24,506 nucleotides of DNA, taken from NCBI GenBank assembly GCA_002339125.1, contig DDJQ01000106.1:1-24506 (forward strand), given 5' to 3'. The notes beneath the pieces are model-generated. The model worked only from the letters and a program-made list of their open reading frames with translations, searched no databases and was not told the DNA's origin. Of this stretch, positions 16,243 to 23,305 are shown piece after piece. The stretch's first letter is position 1, and each line of letters opens with the position of its first letter. This stretch comes from Alteromonadaceae bacterium UBA2620 (GTDB lineage Bacteria > Pseudomonadota > Gammaproteobacteria > Enterobacterales > Alteromonadaceae). A program made the position numbers and the translations under genes.

Positions 16243-17586
16243 CTATACGTTTTCTCGCCGGGTTTGCCGTGCAGTTTTAAGAGCGTTGTGGATATCATCC
16301 ACTCGCCGACTGTCCAGTTTATACCAACGCATCAACAACACTACCACTAAAGACATAGTTGCTGGTATTAGACAAAAAGATAAAGTAATACCATGACTTA
16401 CCCGTTCATCTATATTGTTGGCTTCATAGCCATAATAGGCCAGTGCCCAACCCGCCAGTGCACTGCCCAGGGCGATGCCTAATTTAATAAAGAACACTAT
16501 GGTGGAAAAGGTCATTGCGGTTAGCCGTGTGCCGGTTTGCAATTCGCCGTAGTCAGTCACATCGCCCATCTTCGACCACAGTAATGGCGAGGTCATTTGC
16601 AGCACGAACCCCCATAAAAAGTGAATCACCAAAGCCCCTACCCACATGGTCGCAGGCAGGAAATAATTTACAATACACAACCCGGCACAAGAAAGCTGTA
16701 ATACTTTGTATAACAGTACTTTGTCGCAGCGCCGGGTAAATGGATGAGCCGCGGCTGCCCCAAGAATACCCCCCACCATCGCCAGCGACACAAACAGCGT
16801 GACAGCGTCTGGGCGTTGCAGCACATATTTCACGTAATAAATCGCCAGCGCATTGCGCAATACTATCCCGGTGAGTAGCACCATGCTGACAACACACAAT
16901 ATTCGGCACTGATCGTTATGCCAGACCGCTTTTAACTGCTCCCGCACCGGGGAGGGTTGTCCTTCGGCCGGTAACACTCTTTCCCTGGTGCCGGCGAAAC
17001 ACAACAGAAATAACACCATCCCAACCAGTCCCATGGTCAGCATAGTAAGCTGATAACCCCGAGCGTCGTTGCCCGCGCCATACCAATTCACCATTGGCAG
17101 CGTGCAAAGCGACACAATCAGTCCGCCCAACATGGCAAACACAAAGCGATAAGACTGCACCGACACCCGCTCTAGTGGGCTTGCAGTTATCACACCGCCA
17201 AGCGCGGAATAGGGAATATTAATTGCGGTATACATCAGCATTAACAGCACATAGCTGGCGATGGCGTAAATCAACTTACCGTTGTAATCCGTATCAGGGG
17301 TGGTGAAAGCGATCACGCTGATAAGTGCAAATGGCAAAGCCATCCACAGCAAATAGGGCCGGTAAGCGCCCCACCGGGTACGGGTTTTATCGGCCAGCGA
17401 CCCCATCAACGGATCGGTTACCGCATCAATCAGCCGTACTAATAAAAAGATACTACCAACGGTCACGGGATTGAGCCCAACCACATCGGTGTAGTAGAAA
17501 GTAAGAAACAAAATGACCGTCTGAAAGACAAAGTTGCTTGCTGTATCGCCAAGCCCGTATGCAACTTTTTCTTTTACACTAATCAT
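16243..17586 (-). CDS. GPH-family sugar:cation symporter
   Basis: An inner-membrane transporter of 447 residues of the glycoside-pentoside-hexuronide family (MelB/XynP type, major facilitator fold) with about twelve hydrophobic segments. Family marks include YGLGDTASNFVFQ at the N-terminus, the DAVTDPLMGSLADKTRTRWG loop after helix 2, and PYSALGGVI. It sits 24 bases after the GH1 gene and 10 bases before the lacI gene, so it most likely imports the glucoside or oligosaccharide that the cytoplasmic GH1 enzyme splits, driven by sodium or protons. The exact substrate cannot be fixed by sequence alone. Confidence 0.93.
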   Translation of the reverse strand: MISVKEKVAYGLGDTASNFVFQTVILFLTFYYTDVVGLNPVTVGSIFLLVRLIDAVTDPLMGSLADKTRTRWGAYRPYLLWMALPFALISVIAFTTPDTDYNGKLIYAIASYVLLMLMYTAINIPYSALGGVITASPLERVSVQSYRFVFAMLGGLIVSLCTLPMVNWYGAGNDARGYQLTMLTMGLVGMVLFLLCFAGTRERVLPAEGQPSPVREQLKAVWHNDQCRILCVVSMVLLTGIVLRNALAIYYVKYVLQRPDAVTLFVSLAMVGGILGAAAAHPFTRRCDKVLLYKVLQLSCAGLCIVNYFLPATMWVGALVIHFLWGFVLQMTSPLLWSKMGDVTDYGELQTGTRLTAMTFSTIVFFIKLGIALGSALAGWALAYYGYEANNIDERVSHGITLSFCLIPATMSLVVVLLMRWYKLDSRRVDDIHNALKTARQTRRENV

Positions 17587-17610
17587 TAAATGTCCAGACA
17601 GCTGTGGATT

Positions 17611-18945
17611 TTAGCGGCGTTGTTTAAGCCATTCACTGAGTTTCAGAGCGCTTTGCTTCGGCAGTCGCTGTTGTGTGGTGAAGTCCACATGCACAATGCC
17701 AAACCGTTTGAGATACCCTTGCGCCCATTCAAAATTATCCAATAGGCTCCACACAAAGTACCCTCTGATATCCACGCCTTTTTCCATTGCTGCGGCAACA
17801 GCCTGCATGTGGTCCTGTAAATAACCCATCCGCACTTTATCATGCACCTGACCGTCTTGTATCACGTCATCTTCGGCCATACCGTTCTCGGTAATAAGAA
17901 GTGGCGGCAAATCATATTCATTATGAAGCTGGAGCAATAAATCACACAAGCCTTGTGGATAAATTTCCCAATTCATTGCAGTGACAGGTACGTTGTCATC
18001 AGGCGGCAGGATCTCAAAGTGGCCTCCCGGGCGGGCCTGCACCAAAGCCCGGGTATAATAATTAACCCCGAGATACGCCATGGGCGCAGCAATTATTTCC
18101 ATGTCACCCGGCTCAATTAATGGCTTTTCAGCTTCGGGTAAAGTGTTCAGCAGCGGCGGGTATTTAGCCGTTAACGCAGGGCTCACATACCAGTCGTTAA
18201 AATGGGCTTTAGCCAGTAAGGTAGCCTGCTTATCAGCTTCACTGTCAGTAACCGGATAGTAAGTGGTAAAATTAAGCACCAGGCCGCTTGGAATATCCGG
18301 GCAGACCTCGTTAAGTTCTTGCATGGCGAGTCCATGAGCAAGCAGAAGATGATGAGCGGCCTTTTTACCGTATTGCTTGCCAATTTTACCCGGCGCATGA
18401 ATGCCTGTTTCGTAACCAAGGAATGCGCTGCAATAAGGCTCATTAAGCGTAGTGTAAGCACTCACTCTATCACCAAATGCGGAGGCTACAATGCGGCTGT
18501 ATTGGGCAAAAGCGTAGGCCGTAGCGCGGTTAAGCCAGCCGCCCTTATCTTCCAGAAATTGCGGTAACTCCCAGTGATAAAGCGTAACATACGCCTTCCG
18601 GCCTCGTCGTTGCAATTCATCAAGTATTTTAAGATAAAAGGCCAAACCTTCCTGATTAACACTGCCGTCCGCGCAAATGATCCTTGGCCAACAAACAGAA
18701 AACCGATAGGCATCAAAACCCAGTTCATCAATCAGCGCAATATCCTGTTGCCACAGATGATAATGATCACAGGCCGTGCGGCCATCGGAGTTATCCTTTA
18801 CTGCGCCGGGCACCTGGCAGAATGTGTCCCATATACAGGGCTCGCGCAACTCGCTGGCACCTTCGATCTGAAACGACGAAGTAGCTACCCCAACGGTAAA
18901 GTTCGGTTCACCAAGCGCACTACTGATTGAAAAATCTTTACTCAT
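17611..18945 (-). CDS. GH1 beta-glucosidase
   Basis: A cytoplasmic retaining beta-glucosidase of glycoside hydrolase family 1 with no signal peptide. The two catalytic glutamates are in the family motifs TLNEP (acid/base, about residue 169) and ITENG (nucleophile, about residue 353). Also present are TSSFQIEGA near the N-terminus, FSVCWPRI, and the C-terminal GYFVWSLLDNFEWAQGY that shapes the glucose subsite. The ATG at 18945 begins MSKDFS. A GTG at 18960 would add five residues (MRKCK), and neither has a strong ribosome site. It is the first gene of the operon with the symporter and the LacI repressor, behind the operator at 19032-19045. Confidence 0.95.
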   Translation of the reverse strand: MSKDFSISSALGEPNFTVGVATSSFQIEGASELREPCIWDTFCQVPGAVKDNSDGRTACDHYHLWQQDIALIDELGFDAYRFSVCWPRIICADGSVNQEGLAFYLKILDELQRRGRKAYVTLYHWELPQFLEDKGGWLNRATAYAFAQYSRIVASAFGDRVSAYTTLNEPYCSAFLGYETGIHAPGKIGKQYGKKAAHHLLLAHGLAMQELNEVCPDIPSGLVLNFTTYYPVTDSEADKQATLLAKAHFNDWYVSPALTAKYPPLLNTLPEAEKPLIEPGDMEIIAAPMAYLGVNYYTRALVQARPGGHFEILPPDDNVPVTAMNWEIYPQGLCDLLLQLHNEYDLPPLLITENGMAEDDVIQDGQVHDKVRMGYLQDHMQAVAAAMEKGVDIRGYFVWSLLDNFEWAQGYLKRFGIVHVDFTTQQRLPKQSALKLSEWLKQRR

Positions 18946-19031
18946 CTTACATTTACGCACCTAACGCAGTGATTTACGTTAGCGTGCGGCCACCTCTTGC
19001 AGAATAACACTATGAGAAATCAGAGTTTAAG

Positions 19032-19045
19032 TGTAAGCGCTTTCA
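19032..19045. promoter_or_regulatory. LacI-type operator of the GH1 operon
   Basis: TGTAAGCGCTTTCA is a near-palindrome with the central CG typical of LacI-family operators. It lies 87 bases before the GH1 ATG and 14 bases past the end of the upstream protease gene. The sequence TATAAA on the minus strand (19049-19054) next to it may be the -10. Confidence 0.8.
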
Positions 19046-19058
19046 TTTTTTATACAAG

Positions 19059-19775
19059 TTATTTACATTCTAAATCAGTTGCGGGTCGCTGGCGTTGTAA
19101 TAGCAGAGTTACAACAACGCTCAACATAATGGTACTCAAACGTAAAAGGTTAGCGAACTGATCGCCCGCTGCCGTAGTGTCGACCTGCCAGATCACCCAA
19201 CATGCATTCATCACAGTGTGTAGAGTAACCACTAGCCATAAATTATGCTGCCAAACCACAAACAACCACGCAAACCATAAACCGCCCACCGCGGTAAACA
19301 AACTGGCCATTACCGCCTCCGCGAGCGTTGCGCCCTGAAACCAGTGACCAATACCAAATAACGCAGCATTGATCAGCGCTGCAGGCAACCATCGCCAGCC
19401 AGCCACCCTAATCAACATGCCCACCAAAAAGCCACGAAACATCAGCTCTTCAAGAAAGCCAGGTAGAAGCGCTTTTGTGACTAATAAAGCAGGCGCAAAC
19501 TGAGCGGGAGCATCGGAAAAAGTAAATCCGACCAGCATGGGCGAAACAAAAACCAGCCCCCAGAGTACACCCACTCTTACGGAAGACGACAACCCGGTAA
19601 TCGATAACAAGCGTTTCCCCAATAAAGGCCAGCATGCAGCAATGGTAAGAATCCAGATCATGTACGAAAATCCGTAATCCGACCGATATTGCGCAGGTAC
19701 CCATGAAGAGATATGCGTTGCAATGTAAAAAACGGCCAGTATCAGTAGTGAGTATGTCAGCTTCCGTGATGTCAT
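19059..19775 (-). CDS. CPBP-family intramembrane metalloprotease
   Basis: A polytopic inner-membrane protein of 238 residues of the CPBP/CAAX-protease (Abi) family. The three family motifs are in order: LEELMFRG (E109, E110, R114), FGIGHW (H144), and LHTVMN (H186, N190), which together would hold the catalytic metal. About six to eight hydrophobic helices surround them. Bacterial members have varied or unknown targets. It lies upstream of the GH1 operon on the same strand, but an operator and probable promoter separate them, so a functional link is not implied. Confidence 0.9.
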   Translation of the reverse strand: MTSRKLTYSLLILAVFYIATHISSWVPAQYRSDYGFSYMIWILTIAACWPLLGKRLLSITGLSSSVRVGVLWGLVFVSPMLVGFTFSDAPAQFAPALLVTKALLPGFLEELMFRGFLVGMLIRVAGWRWLPAALINAALFGIGHWFQGATLAEAVMASLFTAVGGLWFAWLFVVWQHNLWLVVTLHTVMNACWVIWQVDTTAAGDQFANLLRLSTIMLSVVVTLLLQRQRPATDLECK

Positions 19776-20085
19776 AATGGTGCCTGCCTGTAAAGGTTAC
19801 TGTTATGACAAAGCGTATAACTCTATTCAGCACATCACATGTGCCAAAAGTCACGTAAACAAAATTACGTTACCAGGCGGCCGTTTTTGCTCACGATTCA
19901 CAGGACGTATGTCACCTGTAAATAAAGCAAACCAGCCAATGTAAAGGCTTTCAACATTTCATTAAGAGCGACTGTTAATCATTGTCAATTGCTCGCAATT
20001 AAGCCATGATTTTCACAATCACCAGTTAATTAAGCAGTTTTATTATTTATTTAAAATACTCCCTGAGCTATTTTCTTACTAAAAA
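19776..20085. other. Intergenic region without recognised gene
   Basis: This AT-rich stretch separates the divergent CPBP protease and GH3 genes. It must hold the protease promoter (minus strand), but no clear -35/-10 pair, hairpin or open frame longer than a few dozen codons was convincing. Confidence 0.4.
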
Positions 20086-20099
20086 TGTAAGCGCTTGCA
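20086..20099. promoter_or_regulatory. LacI-type operator before the GH3 gene
   Basis: TGTAAGCGCTTGCA differs from the operator at 19032-19045 by one base. It overlaps the -35 box of the GH3 promoter, a position suited to repression, and so ties this gene to the LacI repressor at 15231-16232. Confidence 0.8.
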
Positions 20100-20122
20100 T
20101 TTTGAAATTTATACCTATACTC
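20095..20122 (+). promoter_or_regulatory. Promoter of the GH3 gene
   Basis: TTGCAT (20095-20100) and TATACT (20117-20122) are 16 bases apart. The leader to the ATG at 20202 would be about 70 bases and ends with GGAG at 20191-20194. Confidence 0.65.
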
Positions 20123-20201
20123 TCTCAACAAATTATTAACATTCGTTCATTGGTTTCACAGTGTTCAGGCATCTGCAAGGGTTATAATCCGGAGAATAAT
20201 A

Positions 20202-21583
20202 ATGAAATCAATTACTTTGTCAGTGGCTGCAGCAGCCATTGGGGTTGCAGCGTTAACCGCTTGCAGCACATCAGAAACTGACAGCCAGTTTGCCAATACC
20301 GTCACAGTTCCGGATTACTGGCCACAAATTCAATCGCCTATCACTAAAAAGCAAGCCGTTGAAGCCAAGGTGGAAGCGCTGCTGGCCGACATGACGGTAG
20401 AGCAAATAGTCGCGTACTGGTCGCCGGTGATGGCGCGCACAACATTGGTAAGCAATCCGGTGGCTGGACCATTACCTGGCAGGGCACCGGCAATGAAAAC
20501 AGTGACTTCCCGGGGGCCACCTCTATTTACACCGGCATTGAGCAAACCGTTGAAGCCGCCGGTGGTGAGGCTGAATTAAGCGTAGATGGCAGCTTCACAG
20601 AAAAGCCTGATGTAGCGATTGTAGTATTTGGTGAAACACCCTATGCCGAAGGTAACGGTGATATCGCCAATGTGGAGTATCAGCGCGGTGATAAGCAGGA
20701 CCTGGCACTGCTGAAATTCCTAAAGGCGCAAGGTATTCCAGTGGTATCGGTATTCATTACCGGTCGCCCGCTGTGGGTTACGCCTGAGCTTAACGCCTCC
20801 GATGCCTTTGTGGTTGCGTGGTTGCCAGGCTCAGAGGGCGGCGGTGTAGCCGACGTATTATTCAGCAAACCAGACGGTTCAGTTAACTACCCGATGCACG
20901 GCAAGCTGTCGTTCTCATGGCCTGCCGACCCGTTCCAGAACCCGGTTAACAAGGGTGATGGCAAGCAACCGCTATTTGCCTACGACTACGGCCTGACCTA
21001 CGGTGAAAGCGCAGATCTGCCGCAACTCGATGAGTCTGTGAATAGCGCTGCCAACGCCGCCGGCGATGCGGTAATCTTTCAGCAGAGCGTACAACAGCCG
21101 TGGTCACTTATCGCCACCAGTGCCGGCGAGCAAGGCGCAATGAACAGTAACGTACTGAGTGTTAATACCCTTAGCATCCGTACTGCCGACCGTCACGTGC
21201 AGGAAGATACCCTGCAGATTGAATTCGGTAGCAACGAAGACAGCATCCGCTTCTTCTCGCCTTTCCCGGAAGATCTGCTGGATTACGCTGTGCCAACAGG
21301 TGTACTGGCCTTTGATATTGAGCATTCAGCAACCACCGGGATGACCGTTTCCATGTCTTGTGGTGATGGCTGCGAAGCTGAACTGGCTCTGGACGACTTT
21401 ACCACTGCTGACAACAACTGGCAGAGCGTAGCGATTCCACTGAGCTGCTTTGTTGATAAGGGCGTTAATCTGCGTGAGATATATGTGCCCATGGCACTCT
21501 CCGCCGAGGATGCTACCGAGTTTAAACTGTCAGATATCCGCTTTACCCGGGTAGAAACGCCTGTCGCCTGCCCTGGCTCCTGA
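20202..21583 (+). pseudogene. GH3 exo-beta-glucosidase, catalytic barrel deleted
   Basis: The gene starts well: GGAG seven bases before the ATG, lipoprotein signal with Cys21 in LTAC, then the first GH3 region up to DMTVEQ. At about 20403-20409 it jumps, in a different frame, to the linker and second GH3 domain (NSRVLVAGDGAHNIGKQSGG, then VAIVVFGETPYAEG and DLALLK) and on through FAYDYGLTYG to the C-terminal beta-sandwich of ExoP-like enzymes, ending at 21583. An ExoP-type enzyme has roughly 800-850 residues. About 400 residues, including the (beta/alpha)8 barrel with the nucleophile Asp, are missing. The junction lies in CAAA, shared by the two sides, as expected of a short-homology deletion. 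The C-terminal part could still be translated only by internal initiation. Confidence 0.9.
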
Positions 21584-21596
21584 GTGTGTGTGCCCT

Positions 21597-21627
21597 GTGG
21601 CCGGGACCATTTGATTGGCCCGGTCAC
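21597..21627 (+). terminator. Hairpin after the GH3 gene
   Basis: GTGGCCGGGACC (21597-21608) pairs imperfectly with GGCCCGGTCAC (21617-21627): one G-U pair and one mismatch, with the loop ATTTGATT. It lies 14 bases after the GH3 stop, between convergent GH3 and CDF ends. No U-run follows. Confidence 0.45.
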
Positions 21628-21644
21628 CCTCCCGGGGCCTTACG

Positions 21645-21807
21645 CTACTTAGCATTATCCCTGCAATGCTCTCCGGGCATTTCAAATTCTATTGTTGTAT
21701 GGTCCAGGTTAAAGGGTTCAAGGGCTTTGGCAACCCGGGCTTTTAATTCGATGAGGGCAGTCCCTTCGAGAGGTTTATCCAGCTCAAGATGTGCTGTAAG
21801 GCGCCAT
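21645..21807 (-). pseudogene. 3' remnant of a CDF metal exporter gene
   Basis: On the minus strand this encodes only the last 50 or so residues of a cation diffusion facilitator (LTAHLELDK... to PGEHCRDNAK, stop at 21645-21647), nearly the same as the end of the complete CDF gene at 23133. It differs in a block (PLEGT for RIDVS) and in the last two residues (AK for TN). A 10-base deletion near 21800 breaks the frame, and homology ends at about 21807, just before the IS remnant. It has no start and is certainly non-functional. Confidence 0.88.
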
Positions 21808-21827
21808 AGTTATGCTCTAATTGAACC

Positions 21828-21916
21828 GGACACTTTAATAATGGAATATAATCCAATTATTAAAGTGTTAAATGTCGCCAGTAGAATATGAACAAAACTC
21901 CCTAAGAAAAGTGTCC
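21828..21916 (+). mobile_element. Deleted remnant of an IS3-family element
   Basis: The 89 bases are bounded by inverted repeats GGACACTTT (21828-21836) and AAAGTGTCC (21908-21916). Inside, the frame from 21872 reads MSPVEYEQNSLRKVS and stops at 21917-21919, which resembles the extreme C-terminus of IS3-family OrfB transposases (SPVEYE motif). A TAA directly precedes it, so the rest of the transposase is gone. A second, near-perfect inverted repeat (21830-21868) forms a hairpin in the left part. Exact ends of the parent element are uncertain. Confidence 0.6.
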
Positions 21917-21936
21917 TGATTTAGTTGCGCAGAACA

Positions 21937-21965
21937 TTGACTCTCCCCCCCAAAAAAAATAAACT
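21937..21965 (+). promoter_or_regulatory. Predicted promoter with C7A8 spacer
   Basis: TTGACT (21937-21942) and TAAACT (21960-21965) are exactly 17 bases apart. The spacer is CTC T-free except for one base and is dominated by seven C's (21945-21951) and eight A's (21952-21959). The start of transcription would fall in the hexamer repeats before the gene at 22025. Slippage in either run would alter the spacer length and so the promoter strength. Confidence 0.5.
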
Positions 21966-21999
21966 TCAACTTCAACTTCAACTTCAACTTCAACTTCAA
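21964..21999 (+). repeat. Six tandem copies of CTTCAA
   Basis: Six perfect head-to-tail copies of the hexamer CTTCAA lie 25 bases before the ATG of the exported protein gene and nine bases before its AAAGGA. Being upstream of the start codon, changes in copy number would alter the leader, not the frame. Confidence 0.97.
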
Positions 22000-22024
22000 T
22001 TAATTTAAAAGGATCTTATTTTTG

Positions 22025-22873
22025 ATGAAACGGTTATTCATTTTTGCTTTATTCTTTTTTTCTTTCTCAACATCTTATGCTCAGAATTTTCCTGGCACAC
22101 CACAAGCACCTACTTTTGAAGAAGTATTTGACCGTTGTGTCACAAATTATTCTGGGACTGATTTAAGCTTCTGCGTTTCTTTCGGGTTTAATTATCAAAC
22201 TGTAGAAACGTCTTTTGATACACCTAACGGCTACAATATACAGTTCAAGTCAGACATTATAGAAAGTGGATTGGCAAGACTCAAAGTTGAACACTACAAC
22301 ATTAAAGCATTTTGTACTGGCTGCTCTACAATTAAGTCTAGTGGTGGCGCAGAGGTGCCCGATCTCGCTGCAGATTTCAGCGCCGGAGTTAGCAATGCAC
22401 ACTACGGGCATACTTTTTATTCTAAGGTAACAAAGAATAATGGCAGCACAACCAACAATCCAACAAGCTCTAACAACGGAGCTGACTGGTCAGAGCAACT
22501 GAACAATACCACAGACTCGATAGTGGATATTTGGAGTCTGGTAAATGAATTATTCTCTGACGAGAACAGAGACGGAGGATTTGTCGAGGTCTATGGCCCT
22601 GATGGCGCTCCTGAACTTATCATATGGGCTGACGAAGATGGAAAACTTTATGTTGTTGCAGAACTTAAGGATGATGATGGAGAAAATCTCATAGATGAAG
22701 ACGGCAATCCCACAGATGGCAATGGTGTATCTTTCCGTGCCCAGTTTCCCTCCTCGGCGGGCTCCAATGATTTTATAGACTTTGTCCTTCCTCTTCTGGA
22801 GAGAGAAATGGAGTGCACTATAGTATTTACCGGCGATAGAGAGAGAATGACAGCACAAGTTAGTTGTTATTAG
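22025..22873 (+). CDS. Exported cysteine-containing protein of unknown function
   Basis: A 282-residue protein with a signal peptide (MKRLFIFALFFFSFSTSYA-Q). The ATG at 22025 has AAAGGA eleven bases upstream; a TTG just before it adds one residue only. The mature part has six Cys, including a CTGC pair, which suggests disulfides in the periplasm or outside. A low-complexity Asn/Thr/Ser linker lies around residue 140. An acidic stretch with repeated Asp-Gly turns (YGPDGAP, WADEDGK, KDDDGENLIDEDGNP) could bind calcium. I do not recognise the family. Its base composition is more AT-rich than the flanking genes, and it sits between two degraded copies of the GH3/CDF junction next to an IS remnant, so it was probably acquired by transfer. 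Confidence 0.8.
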   Translation: MKRLFIFALFFFSFSTSYAQNFPGTPQAPTFEEVFDRCVTNYSGTDLSFCVSFGFNYQTVETSFDTPNGYNIQFKSDIIESGLARLKVEHYNIKAFCTGCSTIKSSGGAEVPDLAADFSAGVSNAHYGHTFYSKVTKNNGSTTNNPTSSNNGADWSEQLNNTTDSIVDIWSLVNELFSDENRDGGFVEVYGPDGAPELIIWADEDGKLYVVAELKDDDGENLIDEDGNPTDGNGVSFRAQFPSSAGSNDFIDFVLPLLEREMECTIVFTGDRERMTAQVSCY

Positions 22874-22913
22874 TTATAGCAACTTTTCTGGTTTATCGCT
22901 TTAAGTATCACAC

Positions 22914-22939
22914 ACCTCAAGTCTATATCGACTTGAGGT
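22914..22939 (+). terminator. Hairpin after the exported protein gene
   Basis: ACCTCAAGTC (22914-22923) and GACTTGAGGT (22930-22939) form a perfect ten-base stem with a six-base loop, 40 bases after the stop. Few U follow. It also marks the right edge of the foreign segment, since GH3 homology begins immediately after it. Confidence 0.55.
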
Positions 22940-23136
22940 TGCTCTAAAATAACCAACAATTGTTACCGCTTGCGCCAAATAGCCGGGTACTGGTCGCCGG
23001 TGACAGTGATATCCCCAATGTGGAGTATCAGCGTGGTGACAAGCAGGACCTGGCGCTGCTGAAATCCCTTAAAGCACATAGTATTCCGGTGGTATCGGTA
23101 TTCATTACCGGCCACCCTCCCGGGTCGATACACTAG
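22940..23136 (+). pseudogene. GH3 scrap, second copy
   Basis: From about 22940 the sequence reads like the end of a GH3 barrel and its linker (NNQQLLPLAPNSRVLVAGD in the frame of 22987). It then jumps within GGTGA to IPNVEYQRGDKQDLALLK and VVSVFITG, and jumps again at CCGG to the intergenic sequence before the CDF gene, stopping at 23134-23136. Upstream of 22950 a run of A is two short, which puts a stop in frame. Three deletions thus leave about 190 of an expected 2.5 kb. It overlaps the CDF stop codon by four bases. Confidence 0.82.
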
Positions 23137-23305
23137 TTAGTATTATCCCTACAATGCTCTCCGGGCATTTCAAATTCTATTGTTGTATGGTCCAGGTTAA
23201 AGGGTTCAAGGGCTTTGGCGACCCGGGCTTTTAATTCAATCAGAGCAGACACATCAATGCGCTTATCCAGCTCAAGATGTGCGGTAAGCACATGACTGGC
23301 GCCAT
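22940..23305. repeat. Right copy of the duplicated GH3/CDF junction
   Basis: This copy has a nearly erased GH3 gene but leads into the complete CDF gene, the reverse of the left copy. Compared with the left copy the CDF part is almost identical over 23150-23240 and then differs in a cluster near 23240-23265, a mosaic pattern. Confidence 0.85.

Larger units (their letters stand above)
20403..21807. repeat. Left copy of the duplicated GH3/CDF junction
   Basis: Two segments recur on the same strand further right: 20658-20763 matches 23006-23111 (106 bases, 11 differences counted by eye), and 21625-21807 matches 23113-23305. The short stretch from 20403 (CAAATAG...GTACTGG) also matches from 22976. 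The left copy keeps the GH3 3' half but loses the CDF gene after about 53 codons. Confidence 0.85.

Noticed and set aside
16233..16298. Longer N-terminus for the LacI repressor
   Set aside because: It would overlap the symporter gene by 56 bases, and the family HTH starts directly at the ATG at 16232.
20672..21583. GH3 C-terminal frame as an independent gene
   Set aside because: The frame is open upstream without a natural start and continues the linker of a GH3 enzyme. It is the 3' part of a deleted gene.
21586..21891. Plus-strand open frame across the CDF remnant and IS scrap
   Set aside because: It lies antisense to the CDF remnant and runs into the IS hairpin. The minus-strand translation clearly matches the CDF C-terminus.
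21964..21999. Tandem hexamers as a CRISPR array or DNA uptake cluster
   Set aside because: Six-base units with no spacers cannot be a CRISPR array, and the unit is not a known uptake sequence. It is a simple sequence repeat.
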